Positions 43,104 through 53,000 of a stretch of DNA of 64,000 bases are shown one piece after another (the stretch's first letter is position 1; the number at the start of each line of letters is the position of its first letter). The DNA comes from Dyadobacter pollutisoli. GTDB lineage: Bacteria; Bacteroidota; Bacteroidia; Cytophagales; Spirosomataceae. The stretch is taken from NCBI RefSeq assembly GCF_026625565.1, contig NZ_CP112998.1, positions 3,102,501 to 3,166,500 on the forward strand, read 5' to 3'. The position numbers and the translations under genes were made by a program. The notes below the pieces were generated by a model that saw nothing but the letters and a program-made list of their open reading frames with translations, searched no databases and was not told the DNA's origin.

Positions 43104-46100
43104 CTATTGTTTCAACCGCCGGAATTCGGTCGGAGATTGGTCAAATTCTTCGGAAAACAGCCTGCTGAAATACTTGGGATCTTCAAATCCCACTGCATAA
43201 GCTACTTCGGAAACAGTCATGGCAGTAGTGGTCAGCAAATGGCGGGACTCGGTCAGGCGGAGCATTCGATCATAGCGGGTGACCGACATTCCAGTGAGGG
43301 CGATCATCTTCCGGTGGAGCGAAGAGCGGCTCATACCAATCTGTTGGCAAATCGTTTCCATCGATGCCGGGTTATTGCCCCACTGCTCTTCCAATGCTGA
43401 CCGTAGTCTTTGCAAAAACAAATTTTCGAGAGACTCGTTTTCCTCAACAGGTGCCATGTCCGCGTGCGCAGACTCCATTACCTGCTGGCTGTAATAGGCC
43501 CATAACCGGCGGCGGGATTGCAGCAGGTTACTCAGCACAACCTCCAACTCCTCCCGTTGAAACGGTTTAGTCAGATAAGCGTCGGCGCCACGGCGAAGTC
43601 CGCTGATCCGGTCCGCCATACCAGCCCGGGCAGTCAGCATGACGATCGGAATGTGACTTGTCGCGGGATTGTTTTTCAGTGAATCGCACAGCTCATAACC
43701 ATCTTTCAATGGCATCATCACATCGGTCAGGATCAGGTCCGGGATATTTTCTAATGCCAGTTCAATGCCTGCCTCACCATTGTCGGCGCGGATAATGTGG
43801 TAATCGGTACTCATCGCGGAGACAATGTAAGCGGCTACATCCTCATTGTCTTCCACCAGCAGCAGAACCGGTTTTTCTCCGGCTACATCACTCGGTACTG
43901 TGGGCGTTTCCGGCATTTCAAGGCTACTGGAAACCAGCTCGACCTGTGGTAGCAGAACGAAGGGCGCTTGCCGGGTCCGGCGGAAACGAACCAGAAACTC
44001 AGCTCCCTGCCCGGGTACGCTTCGAACCGCCAGGCCGCCCTGCATCAGGGAGACCAGTTCACGTACCAGCGCCAGGCCAATGCCAGTCCCGCTTGTTTCG
44101 GAAGCCTGCTGGCCGGAAACCTGAAAAAACCGATCAAAGATCAGCGGCAACTTATCGGCTTCGATACCCGGACCGGTATTACGGACGTAGATTGAAATCC
44201 ATTGGCTATCCGGCTGTTGTACCGACGAAACCGCTTCATAAAATCCCTGGCTATGGAGTGGCCCTTCGTTTTCGCTGGCCGTAGTGGAATCGACCGTTAA
44301 CCGGAGGTATACCTGGCCACCGCTTGGTGTAAATTTGATAGCATTGGTTAAAAGATTCGATAAAATATCTTGCAGTTTATCTTTGTCAAAATCGGCTTCC
44401 AAATCCCGCTCAGCCGAATGAAAATGCATTTGAATGTCCTTGGCGGCTGCCATGGTATCGAAAGACTCGGCGACATAACGTGCGAACCGGACGAAATCAG
44501 CCCGGATCGGCTGCCAGGACATTGCCCCCGATTCGAGTTTGGAAAGGTCCAGAATCTGATTGATCAACCGCAGCAGGCTACTGCCATTGCGCTCAATCAA
44601 GTCAGCCACCCGACGGCTTCGCTCTACAATCTGGCTGGGTTCGTAACGTTTCAGCTCAGAGGTCATACCCAGAATAACAGTCAGCGGTGTGCGAAACTCG
44701 TGGGAAATATTGGCAAAAAACCGTGACTTGGCTTCATTGAGCAGATGAAGCGACTTCGCCTGACGCTCAATAACTTGTTTATCCTGTTCAATGCGGGCAG
44801 TAGCGTGCCTGATCTCGGCTTCGAGTCGGAGTTGTTCCTGCTGGTGGTTCCAGATCCGCCATTTCAACCAGCCCCAGATACCGGCAATCAATAACAGCGT
44901 TACTAAGCCCAGAAACCATAACTGTAGATAAAAAGGCCGCCTGACGTCAATCCCGATCGTTAATGTGTTGGACGACCATTGCCCGTTGGTCGCCTGCCCC
45001 TTGATCAGTAACTGGTATTGGCCGTAAGGCAGGTTCCCCAGCCTTAACGACGATTCGGCCTGCTGGGTCCAGGCATTGTCCAGGCCCTTCAACTGATAGG
45101 CATATACGTTCTTATCTGCGTCGGCAAAATTCAGCATTGCAAATTCAAGCACAGCGGTTTGTTCACCTGGCTGGATAATGATTTGCTGCGTTTTAGCGAG
45201 TTCCTCTGTTTTGTCTTTGAGCTGACCCAGTGCGTTATCGAATTGACGAAACGAAACCACGCGCATAGGCAGCGGAGCCGGCGGTTTTTCGCTTTCGAAG
45301 TCCCGGGGATCAAACGAAGTAATTCCATTCAGCCCCCCAAAATATATCTTTCCGGCTTTATCCTGAAAATGCGCGATGCGGTTAAACTCATCATGGGTAA
45401 CACCGTCCTGGGTAAAATACGCCCGGGTAGTCAGCTTGGCCGGGTTGAATTGCATGATACCGTGGTCGCTGCTTAACCAAAGCGTGCCTCTCCGATCCGG
45501 GTATATGGCGTGTATATTGTCATTGGTGAGCCCCTCTGTGCGCCGGAACTGCCGGTATTCATTCCGTTTCTTATCCCATCGTATCAATCCTGCATTGGCT
45601 GTTCCCAACCAATAGATACCGTTTTGATCCTGATAAAAATGCTCGTAAGCGTCACCTGGCAAATGAAAACTACCTTTCCCACCACTCCAATACCGGGCAG
45701 TGACGCCTTTGACCGGGTCAATGGTATACAAACCGGTTCCCGAGCAAATCCAGAACGTACCATTCCGATCAGGCGCAATGTATAGCACATGCGACTGCGC
45801 AAGCTCGGGAAACTGGTTATAGTCGGCAAATGATTCCAGCCGGCCGGTTTTGGAATCCGCCACCCACAACCCCAGACGACCGCCTGCCAGCCACCGATCT
45901 TCACCAAATGGATGGAGCGCCCATATCGTACTGTTATTGAGTAGCTGATATGCCGTTTGCTTGCCAGTTTTACGGTCATAGTCAACCAATTGATTTGCCA
46001 ATCCTATCATGAGCCGCCCAGGCGGATGATCGATCAGGGCAATTGTTGGCCCATGAAGCGGATCGCTCAAAAGTTTTTTTACCGATCCACCGACTATATT

Positions 46101-47294
46101 GCTGGTGTACAGTCCAAACTTTTCGAAACTGGCATAGAGTGTGTCCCCGCTAACTGTGATTCCGCGAATGGCAGCTGCTTTTTCTCCGGTGTAGGTAGCA
46201 TTGTAAAATAACCTTCGAAAGTAATTGGGCACCACTTTTATCTGATACACGCCAAAACTTGTCCCCAACCACATCGAACCATTTTGATCCACAAAAAAGC
46301 TCCGGTTGACTACGGCTTCTCCCGTCAGCTGATCCGCAATATCCAGAAGCAATGCACCGGTTTTGTCGCGGAGACGGGTTCCATCCCATATTGCGCCGGT
46401 TTTATCAAAGACATAACAAACCGGAAAAAGTGCATGTGATAAAACGGGTTGCTGTGTGTGCGGAATTTGGTGCCGTTCGCCCGAGTCGTCAATTCTGTAC
46501 GCTTTAACGAAGCCGTCTGACAGATTTGAAGCCAAATAACAAAATTCGGTACCCGCGTTGCGTTGCCCCAGACAATTTGTAAACAAGTCCTCTGCATGCT
46601 TATACTCTTTAAGAATTCGTCCGTCAGTGGTAAGTTCAACAAAATTCTGTCCGTCGGCGATGGCCCAAACGGTATTGCGAGCGGTTATCTGGCGGATGGT
46701 CAGTTGTTTGAACCGCGAAAGACGGACATGCCTAAGGCCTGATTTTGGGTGATAAGACGAAAGTACAGCTGGACGGAAATTGGCAAAAAATATAGTTCCA
46801 TCCGTGCTGCCAAATAGGCGCTGCGGAAAATTCAAGTAGTTACCGGTGTGCTTTTCTCCGAATTTTTTCTCAAAAGGAATTGTCTTTCCCGTCAATGGAT
46901 TGAACAGGGCTATCCGGGATTCCCCATACGGCCCCATGAGCCATAACAGGCCATCGGCGTCTTGGGCAATGGATTGTATATCATCAAATTCAAGCCCGTT
47001 ACGATCTTTGGTGAAATTGGTAAAAGTTTTCCCATCAAACCGGCTGAGTCCAAACTTGGTACCAAACCATATAAATCCTTGCCGGTCCTGAAAGATCGCA
47101 TTTACTTCCCGGTGCGCAAGGCCATCCTCGGGGCCATAATGCTTCACCCACGCCACATAGGGTTGGGCCGCATTCGGTTGGGCCGAGCGCGGCCGGGCCG
47201 CACCCGGTTGTTGTGCACCCGGCTGGCCTTTTGCCCAAGTGCACAACAAAATAACTACGCCTATTACAAGACCTGCCGTTTTCAAATGATTCAC
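43104..47294 (-). CDS. hybrid two-component system (HTCS): propeller sensor kinase-REC-AraC
   Basis: This single protein combines sensor, kinase and transcription factor. The start is uncertain: a GTG at 47294 (1396 residues) and a TTG at 47306 are possible, both giving a signal peptide. An odd Gln/Ala/Pro-rich linker (GAQQPGAARPRSAQPNAAQP) follows. A two-component propeller of about 14 repeats spans roughly 45-720 (for example AIFQDRQGFIWFGTKFGLSR), then a Y_Y_Y domain near 750 and a membrane helix near 802. The kinase domain has its histidine near 868 in ISHEFRTPLTVIL and ATP-binding boxes, the receiver domain a DVMMPLKDG aspartate near 1190, and the AraC domain covers the last 100 residues. 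Such proteins usually control polysaccharide utilisation genes; the GH30 and GH92 genes upstream are candidate targets. Confidence 0.92.
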   Translation of the reverse strand: MNHLKTAGLVIGVVILLCTWAKGQPGAQQPGAARPRSAQPNAAQPYVAWVKHYGPEDGLAHREVNAIFQDRQGFIWFGTKFGLSRFDGKTFTNFTKDRNGLEFDDIQSIAQDADGLLWLMGPYGESRIALFNPLTGKTIPFEKKFGEKHTGNYLNFPQRLFGSTDGTIFFANFRPAVLSSYHPKSGLRHVRLSRFKQLTIRQITARNTVWAIADGQNFVELTTDGRILKEYKHAEDLFTNCLGQRNAGTEFCYLASNLSDGFVKAYRIDDSGERHQIPHTQQPVLSHALFPVCYVFDKTGAIWDGTRLRDKTGALLLDIADQLTGEAVVNRSFFVDQNGSMWLGTSFGVYQIKVVPNYFRRLFYNATYTGEKAAAIRGITVSGDTLYASFEKFGLYTSNIVGGSVKKLLSDPLHGPTIALIDHPPGRLMIGLANQLVDYDRKTGKQTAYQLLNNSTIWALHPFGEDRWLAGGRLGLWVADSKTGRLESFADYNQFPELAQSHVLYIAPDRNGTFWICSGTGLYTIDPVKGVTARYWSGGKGSFHLPGDAYEHFYQDQNGIYWLGTANAGLIRWDKKRNEYRQFRRTEGLTNDNIHAIYPDRRGTLWLSSDHGIMQFNPAKLTTRAYFTQDGVTHDEFNRIAHFQDKAGKIYFGGLNGITSFDPRDFESEKPPAPLPMRVVSFRQFDNALGQLKDKTEELAKTQQIIIQPGEQTAVLEFAMLNFADADKNVYAYQLKGLDNAWTQQAESSLRLGNLPYGQYQLLIKGQATNGQWSSNTLTIGIDVRRPFYLQLWFLGLVTLLLIAGIWGWLKWRIWNHQQEQLRLEAEIRHATARIEQDKQVIERQAKSLHLLNEAKSRFFANISHEFRTPLTVILGMTSELKRYEPSQIVERSRRVADLIERNGSSLLRLINQILDLSKLESGAMSWQPIRADFVRFARYVAESFDTMAAAKDIQMHFHSAERDLEADFDKDKLQDILSNLLTNAIKFTPSGGQVYLRLTVDSTTASENEGPLHSQGFYEAVSSVQQPDSQWISIYVRNTGPGIEADKLPLIFDRFFQVSGQQASETSGTGIGLALVRELVSLMQGGLAVRSVPGQGAEFLVRFRRTRQAPFVLLPQVELVSSSLEMPETPTVPSDVAGEKPVLLLVEDNEDVAAYIVSAMSTDYHIIRADNGEAGIELALENIPDLILTDVMMPLKDGYELCDSLKNNPATSHIPIVMLTARAGMADRISGLRRGADAYLTKPFQREELEVVLSNLLQSRRRLWAYYSQQVMESAHADMAPVEENESLENLFLQRLRSALEEQWGNNPASMETICQQIGMSRSSLHRKMIALTGMSVTRYDRMLRLTESRHLLTTTAMTVSEVAYAVGFEDPKYFSRLFSEEFDQSPTEFRRLKQ

Positions 47295-47492
47295 TAAAAC
47301 ATACAAAAACAGGAAACAGACCCGACCTACTTCATTTCAGTTGTAGTTAGATTTTTACCCTCATTAAATTCTTTCGACGAGCGGCGCTGCCCCCAATCCT
47401 TGACATAGTTAAATTTAATCTTAAATAGGCACAACAACAAAGATCTTTATGGCGCCATTGCTTTTAAATACCGGATCTCATCACTATCAAAG

Positions 47493-47516
47493 GTGGCGGC
47501 CATCTACGGCCGCCAC
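47493..47516. repeat. GC-rich 9-bp-arm inverted repeat
   Basis: The perfect arms GTGGCGGCC and GGCCGCCAC flank a 6-base loop (ATCTAC). It lies 33 bases past the stop of the cytochrome-b-like gene (minus strand) and upstream of the HTCS gene. No long U-run follows on either strand, so it may be an intrinsic terminator of reduced strength or a regulatory stem. Confidence 0.6.
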
Positions 47517-47548
47517 GCAGTCAGTAACAACTGAGGGACGTTTTTTGA

Positions 47549-48163
47549 TCAAAACTTATACAAAAAGCCCCCAAAACTGGCCATTATCAATGCAGCAACA
47601 ACGATGCCCGATACCCCGATCAGCATCGCTTCCCGCTTCACACGGACCTGAAATTGCCGGTTTTCGGTGAAAAGATCACCACTAAGCATTAGCCTCCTGC
47701 GATAATGGGCGCATGCCAGATGCAGGAATACGCTCAGGACCGCAAACGAATAATAAGGAAGAAAAAATGACTTCGTATTGGGATCAACGGCGACATTGGC
47801 AGCGAAGTAAAAATCCGTTTCAATGTGCCATGAATAGCGGGCCATCAGCACCGCACGAACATGATTGATCAGAAAGAATGCAAGATAAAGCCCGCTGGCG
47901 ACCTGTAAAGCCGAAACTTTCGATTTCCAAAAATGTGGTTGCTTAATGATCAGTACTATCCCACTGATCGTTTGCGTCAGTACGCTTAGCATTAAGCCAA
48001 TTTCTACAAATGGAATTCTATATACGTTTCGAAACAGTCTCATCGTCGCCGTATGAGCATCGGGCCCCAAAAGGGCTAGTAAGTGATTGAAAAAATGAAA
48101 TGCGATAAAAGTGATCAGTAAATATGCCGAAAGGCGATGAACGGTTTTCAGTGAAAGTCTCAT
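47549..48163 (-). CDS. cytochrome-b-like (SdhC/FrdC-type) membrane protein
   Basis: The 204-residue protein has about five membrane helices. Histidines sit in the helices in a way that suggests haem ligation: HRLSAYLLITFIAFHFFNH in the first, FLINHVRAVLMARY in the third and SVFLHLACAHYRRR in the fourth. Topology and length fit the fumarate reductase/succinate dehydrogenase transmembrane superfamily, but no flavoprotein or iron-sulfur subunit gene is adjacent, so it is not part of a complete complex here. It may be an orphan quinone- or haem-linked protein. It lies 36 bases after the GH30 gene on the same strand. Confidence 0.6.
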   Translation of the reverse strand: MRLSLKTVHRLSAYLLITFIAFHFFNHLLALLGPDAHTATMRLFRNVYRIPFVEIGLMLSVLTQTISGIVLIIKQPHFWKSKVSALQVASGLYLAFFLINHVRAVLMARYSWHIETDFYFAANVAVDPNTKSFFLPYYSFAVLSVFLHLACAHYRRRLMLSGDLFTENRQFQVRVKREAMLIGVSGIVVAALIMASFGGFLYKF

Positions 48164-48199
48164 ACATTTTGCCGATGGGTGATCAAATACCTTCGCTGA

Positions 48200-49771
48200 C
48201 TATGGGTGAATTTTACCTATAACGGTAACAATGCTCTTCGCATTGATCGTCAGATTGTTACCCTCTTTCAGAATTTGGGTTTGAACCAGATCCTTGTCGG
48301 CCGATGTCTCATATTGCTTTACGTCTTGTAACTTGCCCGCTGGCAAAGCAAGGTTGACATTAACTTTCTCTGTACCTGAATTGACTAAGACTGTGACTAT
48401 TTCGCCAGTCGTGTTCTTGTATGATGAAGCAAGCAGGTCCGGATTACCAGGAAGCCCGGAAAGCTCAATCCTGACTGCTCCCGGCCGGATAAATGCGCTG
48501 AAATTACCCAAAGCCCACAGCATTTTTGATGTCTGGAATGATCCGTTTTCCTTGTTCTTGTCAATATAAACCAGCCCGTCTTTGTAGTCATATGGGGAAA
48601 CAGCGAGCCACCAATGCCAGGCGGAGGCATTCGCATTGGCTAAATCATTGTGAATAACCCTTGCCACATACAGCGCGGTGTGGATCGTTAAGTCACGACC
48701 TTCTCCTTTAATTTCCCCCTCATTGTCACCCAAAACACAATACTCGGTCATCCAGTAGTCAAGCCCCGGCACTTTTTTAACAGCCGATGCCAGCTGTTTT
48801 CTTTTGATTTCTGAAAGCTCGAAGGGAGATGTCGTCAAATAACTGTGCCCGGAAATGACAGGATGTAAATTTGGAAGGCTACCCAGGTAATGTGCGGAAT
48901 TTTTATCGAAAAAGGTATAGATATTAGTTCCTCTGGCTGGCATGCCAAAATCCGAATAGAGGTAGTCGATCTGTGCAGCTTCGGCGACTACAATCTGGGT
49001 GGGAAGTTTTCTTTTTAACAACGCGGCGCTTAAAGAACTGGTCACGGAAGCAACATGGTCATTCAGAAACGGCGTTCCCTCCTGCCCAGCATGGCTCCAA
49101 TCCCACTGAGGCTCATTGATGGGGCTAATGTACTGAAAAGTAATGCCGGTACGGTTGCGAATCCCATCGACGATATCGGCTAAAAAATTGCTAAAATCCC
49201 CAAATTGCCCAGGTTTCAGATTGGGCTGTCCGTTGGAGGCATAACTCTTCCCGTTTACCGTTAAATGGACCGGCGGAGTATTGGGAAAAATAAGGAATTC
49301 ATTTACACCGCGCGTCTTCGCAGCACTCATAAACCACAATTGGCCGGCTTGTTTGTCCCAATCGTAGGTACCGTCGGCTTTCCGAAAAGATTCCGTTCGC
49401 CTCCAATCATCTTTAATGCCACTCGCGTCACCTTGCTCAGTCGATCCCGATCCGACATTGAAACGCCAGAGAGAAAGACCAATACCCTTCAAGCCGCCAG
49501 TCGCCAGGGGCTCGTTACTGAAAAGCAAATCGGCAATCGCATTCTTTTTAGCATCAGGCCATTTTCCTACAAACTGACATGACCAGGTATCGGACGCCCC
49601 AAAATGTCTGATCGTTTGATGGGTAATATCCGGATTAATGTGCAGTTGAATAGTGCTGTCCCCGGCAATGCGATTTATATATAATCCGGTGCCGAGACAA
49701 TTGAAGATACACCCCAGCGAGCAAAATAAAATCACTAACAAATGAAGCTGACCTCGTAACAGTGTTGACAT
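48200..49771 (-). CDS. glycoside hydrolase family 30 enzyme
   Basis: The ATG at 49771 gives 523 residues with a hydrophobic N-terminal signal (LHLLVILFCSLGCIFNC), which contains a possible lipobox; the longer frame is rejected. The catalytic (beta/alpha)8 barrel covers about 50-430. The acid/base is probably E220 in YISPINEPQWDW and the nucleophile E343 in LDYWMTEYCVLGDN. A beta-sandwich follows at the C-terminus (about 435-523, FSAFIRPGAVRIELSGLP). GH30 members act on beta-1,6-glucans, xylans, glucosylceramide and related substrates; the exact subfamily cannot be told by eye. It is a likely target gene of the nearby HTCS. The GH92 gene lies upstream on the same strand. Confidence 0.88.
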   Translation of the reverse strand: MSTLLRGQLHLLVILFCSLGCIFNCLGTGLYINRIAGDSTIQLHINPDITHQTIRHFGASDTWSCQFVGKWPDAKKNAIADLLFSNEPLATGGLKGIGLSLWRFNVGSGSTEQGDASGIKDDWRRTESFRKADGTYDWDKQAGQLWFMSAAKTRGVNEFLIFPNTPPVHLTVNGKSYASNGQPNLKPGQFGDFSNFLADIVDGIRNRTGITFQYISPINEPQWDWSHAGQEGTPFLNDHVASVTSSLSAALLKRKLPTQIVVAEAAQIDYLYSDFGMPARGTNIYTFFDKNSAHYLGSLPNLHPVISGHSYLTTSPFELSEIKRKQLASAVKKVPGLDYWMTEYCVLGDNEGEIKGEGRDLTIHTALYVARVIHNDLANANASAWHWWLAVSPYDYKDGLVYIDKNKENGSFQTSKMLWALGNFSAFIRPGAVRIELSGLPGNPDLLASSYKNTTGEIVTVLVNSGTEKVNVNLALPAGKLQDVKQYETSADKDLVQTQILKEGNNLTINAKSIVTVIGKIHP

Positions 49772-49937
49772 AAAACAGGCATTAATAGATGAAAAATAGA
49801 AAAAGGGATAGCGTAGGTAACCCGTCCGGGATCCAGCCGATAGCAAAGCGCAGAACGACAAATCTGGATAGGATCAAGCAAAAGTAGGATTATACTGAGC
49901 TACCGAAGGGGCGGTATTCTCACATCAAAGAGGGGAC

Positions 49938-49987
49938 AATTCAATAAAATGACATTTTCTGTATGAAAAATGTCATTTTATTGAATT
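49938..49987. repeat. perfect 21-bp-arm inverted repeat
   Basis: The arms 49938-49958 (AATTCAATAAAATGACATTT, then T) and 49967-49987 are exact reverse complements across a spacer of 8 bases. It lies 58 bases past the GH92 stop and 167 before the GH30 start. The stem is A/T-rich, with no separate U-run. It may be a terminator for GH92, an RNA-stabilising stem or a protein-binding site for the GH30 promoter. Confidence 0.8.
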
Positions 49988-50044
49988 CAAAAGGGCGAAT
50001 TGAGATGAATATTGGCAGGTGTGTGGCGGATACTAAACCTTACA

Positions 50045-53000
50045 TCATTCCGCAGCCGGAAGGGCACCTATACCCCATTTTATATTAGGCACCGGGCCCA
50101 TTTCTAAAACGAGCGACCCGCCTTTTAACAGATCGGTAGCTTTGAACCAGAAATTGGTCAGGGGTTTCCCATTCAGGGTTGCATTTTGAACATATACGTT
50201 TTTCCGGGAAGTATTTTTAGCCTCAATGGTAAAGGTCTTGCCTCTTCCAAACTGCTCTCCAAGATTAATGACTGATTTTTTGAACATTGGACTTCCGATT
50301 TCATAAATCGGGTCGACGCGGGTTCCGCCGTCCGTTTGAAAGAGCCCGAGCGTGCTCATTACAAACCATGCACTCATTTGCCCCTGATCTTCATCGCCCA
50401 GATATGCATTGGAAACTTCATGCCCGTAATACCGGTCCACCACAGACCTGCTCCATTTCTGTGTCAGCCACGGCTTTTTAACCCAGTTGAAAAGAAAAGC
50501 AAAATGCATTGATTGCTGGTTTCCCTGTACCACCGGATAATCCCAATATTGATCATTCGGGCCATTATAGCGCCACTTTACGCTCTCATTGAATCCCCAA
50601 TCCAGCCTTCTTACAAACTCACTTTCACCCATTGTTTTTGCCAAACCTGGGACATCCTGAGGGACAAAAAATGTAAGCTGCCAGGCATTACCTTCGACAT
50701 AGTGATGGTTAGCGCCGGATTTAAAAGGGTCGAAATCTGCAAGCCAATTGCCTTTTGCATCCTTCATCCGGGCAAATCCGGTCTTGGGATCGATCACATT
50801 TTTCCACCAATTTCCTCTTTCGCCGAATTTCAGATAATCTTCTTTTTTATTCAATGCTTTGGCAAACTGGGAAACGGTATAGTCGTCAAAACTATATTCC
50901 AGCGAGTTCGAAAACCTCCCCTGATCATAAGGCACATACTGATGTTGCAAATAAGTCGTCAGGTCTTCGTTTCCGGCCCGTCCTCCGCCAATTGACTCGG
51001 CAGGGGTGGTTTGCATCTTGCGGACAGCCTCGTAAGCTTTGCCCACGTCGTACCCGCGGATGCCCATTTGGTATGCGCCTACGATCAGCGGGACTTCGTG
51101 CTCAGCCACCATCACGGGAATGTATTCCATCCCGGCAGGGCCTTTTGCCAGCCACCCCCCGCGGTCGTACATAGCCAGCTGGGATTTAACCCATCTGTTC
51201 GACCATTCGGGCGTTACCAGGTTCCAGAACTGGTTCAGGTTCCAGAACGTGTTCCAGAAAGCATCACAGCCCAATGCTACGTCATCTTTATTTTCAAATT
51301 TGTTGACTACTTCATCCGCATCGCGCCAGCTGCCATCCACATCACTGAATGTATTTCTGCTCGCCAGCGACCGGTACATATTGGTATAAAAGCGCTCTTT
51401 TTCACGTTTGTCGTTGCTCGAAATCGCTACCCGCCCCAGTAAATCATTCCAAACCTTCTCCTGATTACTTCTTACCAGCTCGAAATCCCAACCGAACGGG
51501 TCAGAGATTTCAGTTTTCAGATTGAGCGCAGCATTTTCAATACTTACATAGGAAATCCCCGACCGCACCTGCAAAACCTTGTTTTTTTCTGTATCAAATT
51601 CAAGATAAAGGCCTGCGTTCTTCGCGCTGTCTGCTGCCAGGTTCGTTTCCTTTTTCACTTCATCATTAAGCCATACCCCATAATTTTTAATGGGCTGATC
51701 AAATTCAATCACGAAATGTACCTTATATTGCTGATCGATCCCGCCCGACCAGACATTCCTTGAAAGCTGATCGCTATACCCCTCAATGCGCTGTGGACCC
51801 ACTTTATCAATCTTCACGTTTTTGACCCTATACCCATATTCGGTCGGGATTTGAAGGTCTACCATGACGCGACCGACAGCACTTTCGTGGTAGGTATATT
51901 TCTGGAATGATCCACGGGTTGTCGCGGTCAGCTCAGCCGTAATGTTGTTGTCTGCCAGGTTCACTTTATAGTAACCCAAAGGCGCCTTCTCTGTGCTTTT
52001 GTCGATTCTTGAACGGTAACCTTCATCCGGATTATTCTGGCTACCCATTTTGATCTGCAACGGTCCGGAGGTTGGGAAAATACCAAGGCCCGTCATCGTC
52101 CATTCGTGAATGTGGCTGAATGTACCAATGGATTCGAAAGTAGGGTCATACCCCGCCTGCCAGCCTCCGTTTTGATTATCAGGGCTCAACTTAACCATTC
52201 CAAAAGGCATCCAGGGCCCCGGTGCGATCATCCATCTCGAATGTCCCGCTCCCAGCATGGTATTCACATAACCTGCCGGTGTTCTGAGTCTCTTTTTCGC
52301 CCGCTCTATCTTGCCGGAGCTTATGAGTTGCTTGTCTGCATAAACCTGAAATGTGGCTGATACAGACTGGGTAACCGCGGGCATAGGTGCTTCAAGAGTA
52401 TAGCGTCCTTCTTCTATCTTTTGGGTTAAAATGACCTTTCCATCCACCTTTACTTCGATCACCGGCTCACTGCGAAGCTGCGTCACATCAATTAATAATG
52501 GCTGGATTAACTTTCCGTCAACGTTCAGTTCATAGTCGGCACTTTCTACATTCCTAAGCAGCGCTTTGCCGGGAGCAGAAAGGACCGCTTGCGCCGGACC
52601 TTCCAGTTTCACCTGATCAAATGCCAGCCAACCGCCTTGCAGTGTGGTCATTACAATCTCGTTAACCCCCGTTTTGATCAAATCCGAAGGAATGTCAATT
52701 TTAACGAGCTGTTCTTTGGGGTTAGCAGTAAATCTGCCCGGATCTTTAAAACCGGACCCTTTTTCAAGCTGGAATTCCCACGATTTACCATTGACAAGCA
52801 CCTTAAAAAAAGGCGCAGACAGTGAATCAGTTTCCAGAATATCTACCACCAACATCCACTTACCGGCAGTCGGTTTATTTTTAATGTCAAATAACGCTGT
52901 CAGAAAATGGGACCTGATCCCCGAAGTACCTCCCGTACCACCCCAGCCATTGACCGGTCCGGGTAACACATAAGGCCAGTCTTTCTGGGTTTCAGAATGG

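Noticed and set aside
47549..48163. Complete succinate dehydrogenase locus
   Set aside because: Only a cytochrome-b-like protein is present; no flavoprotein or iron-sulfur subunit gene is adjacent.
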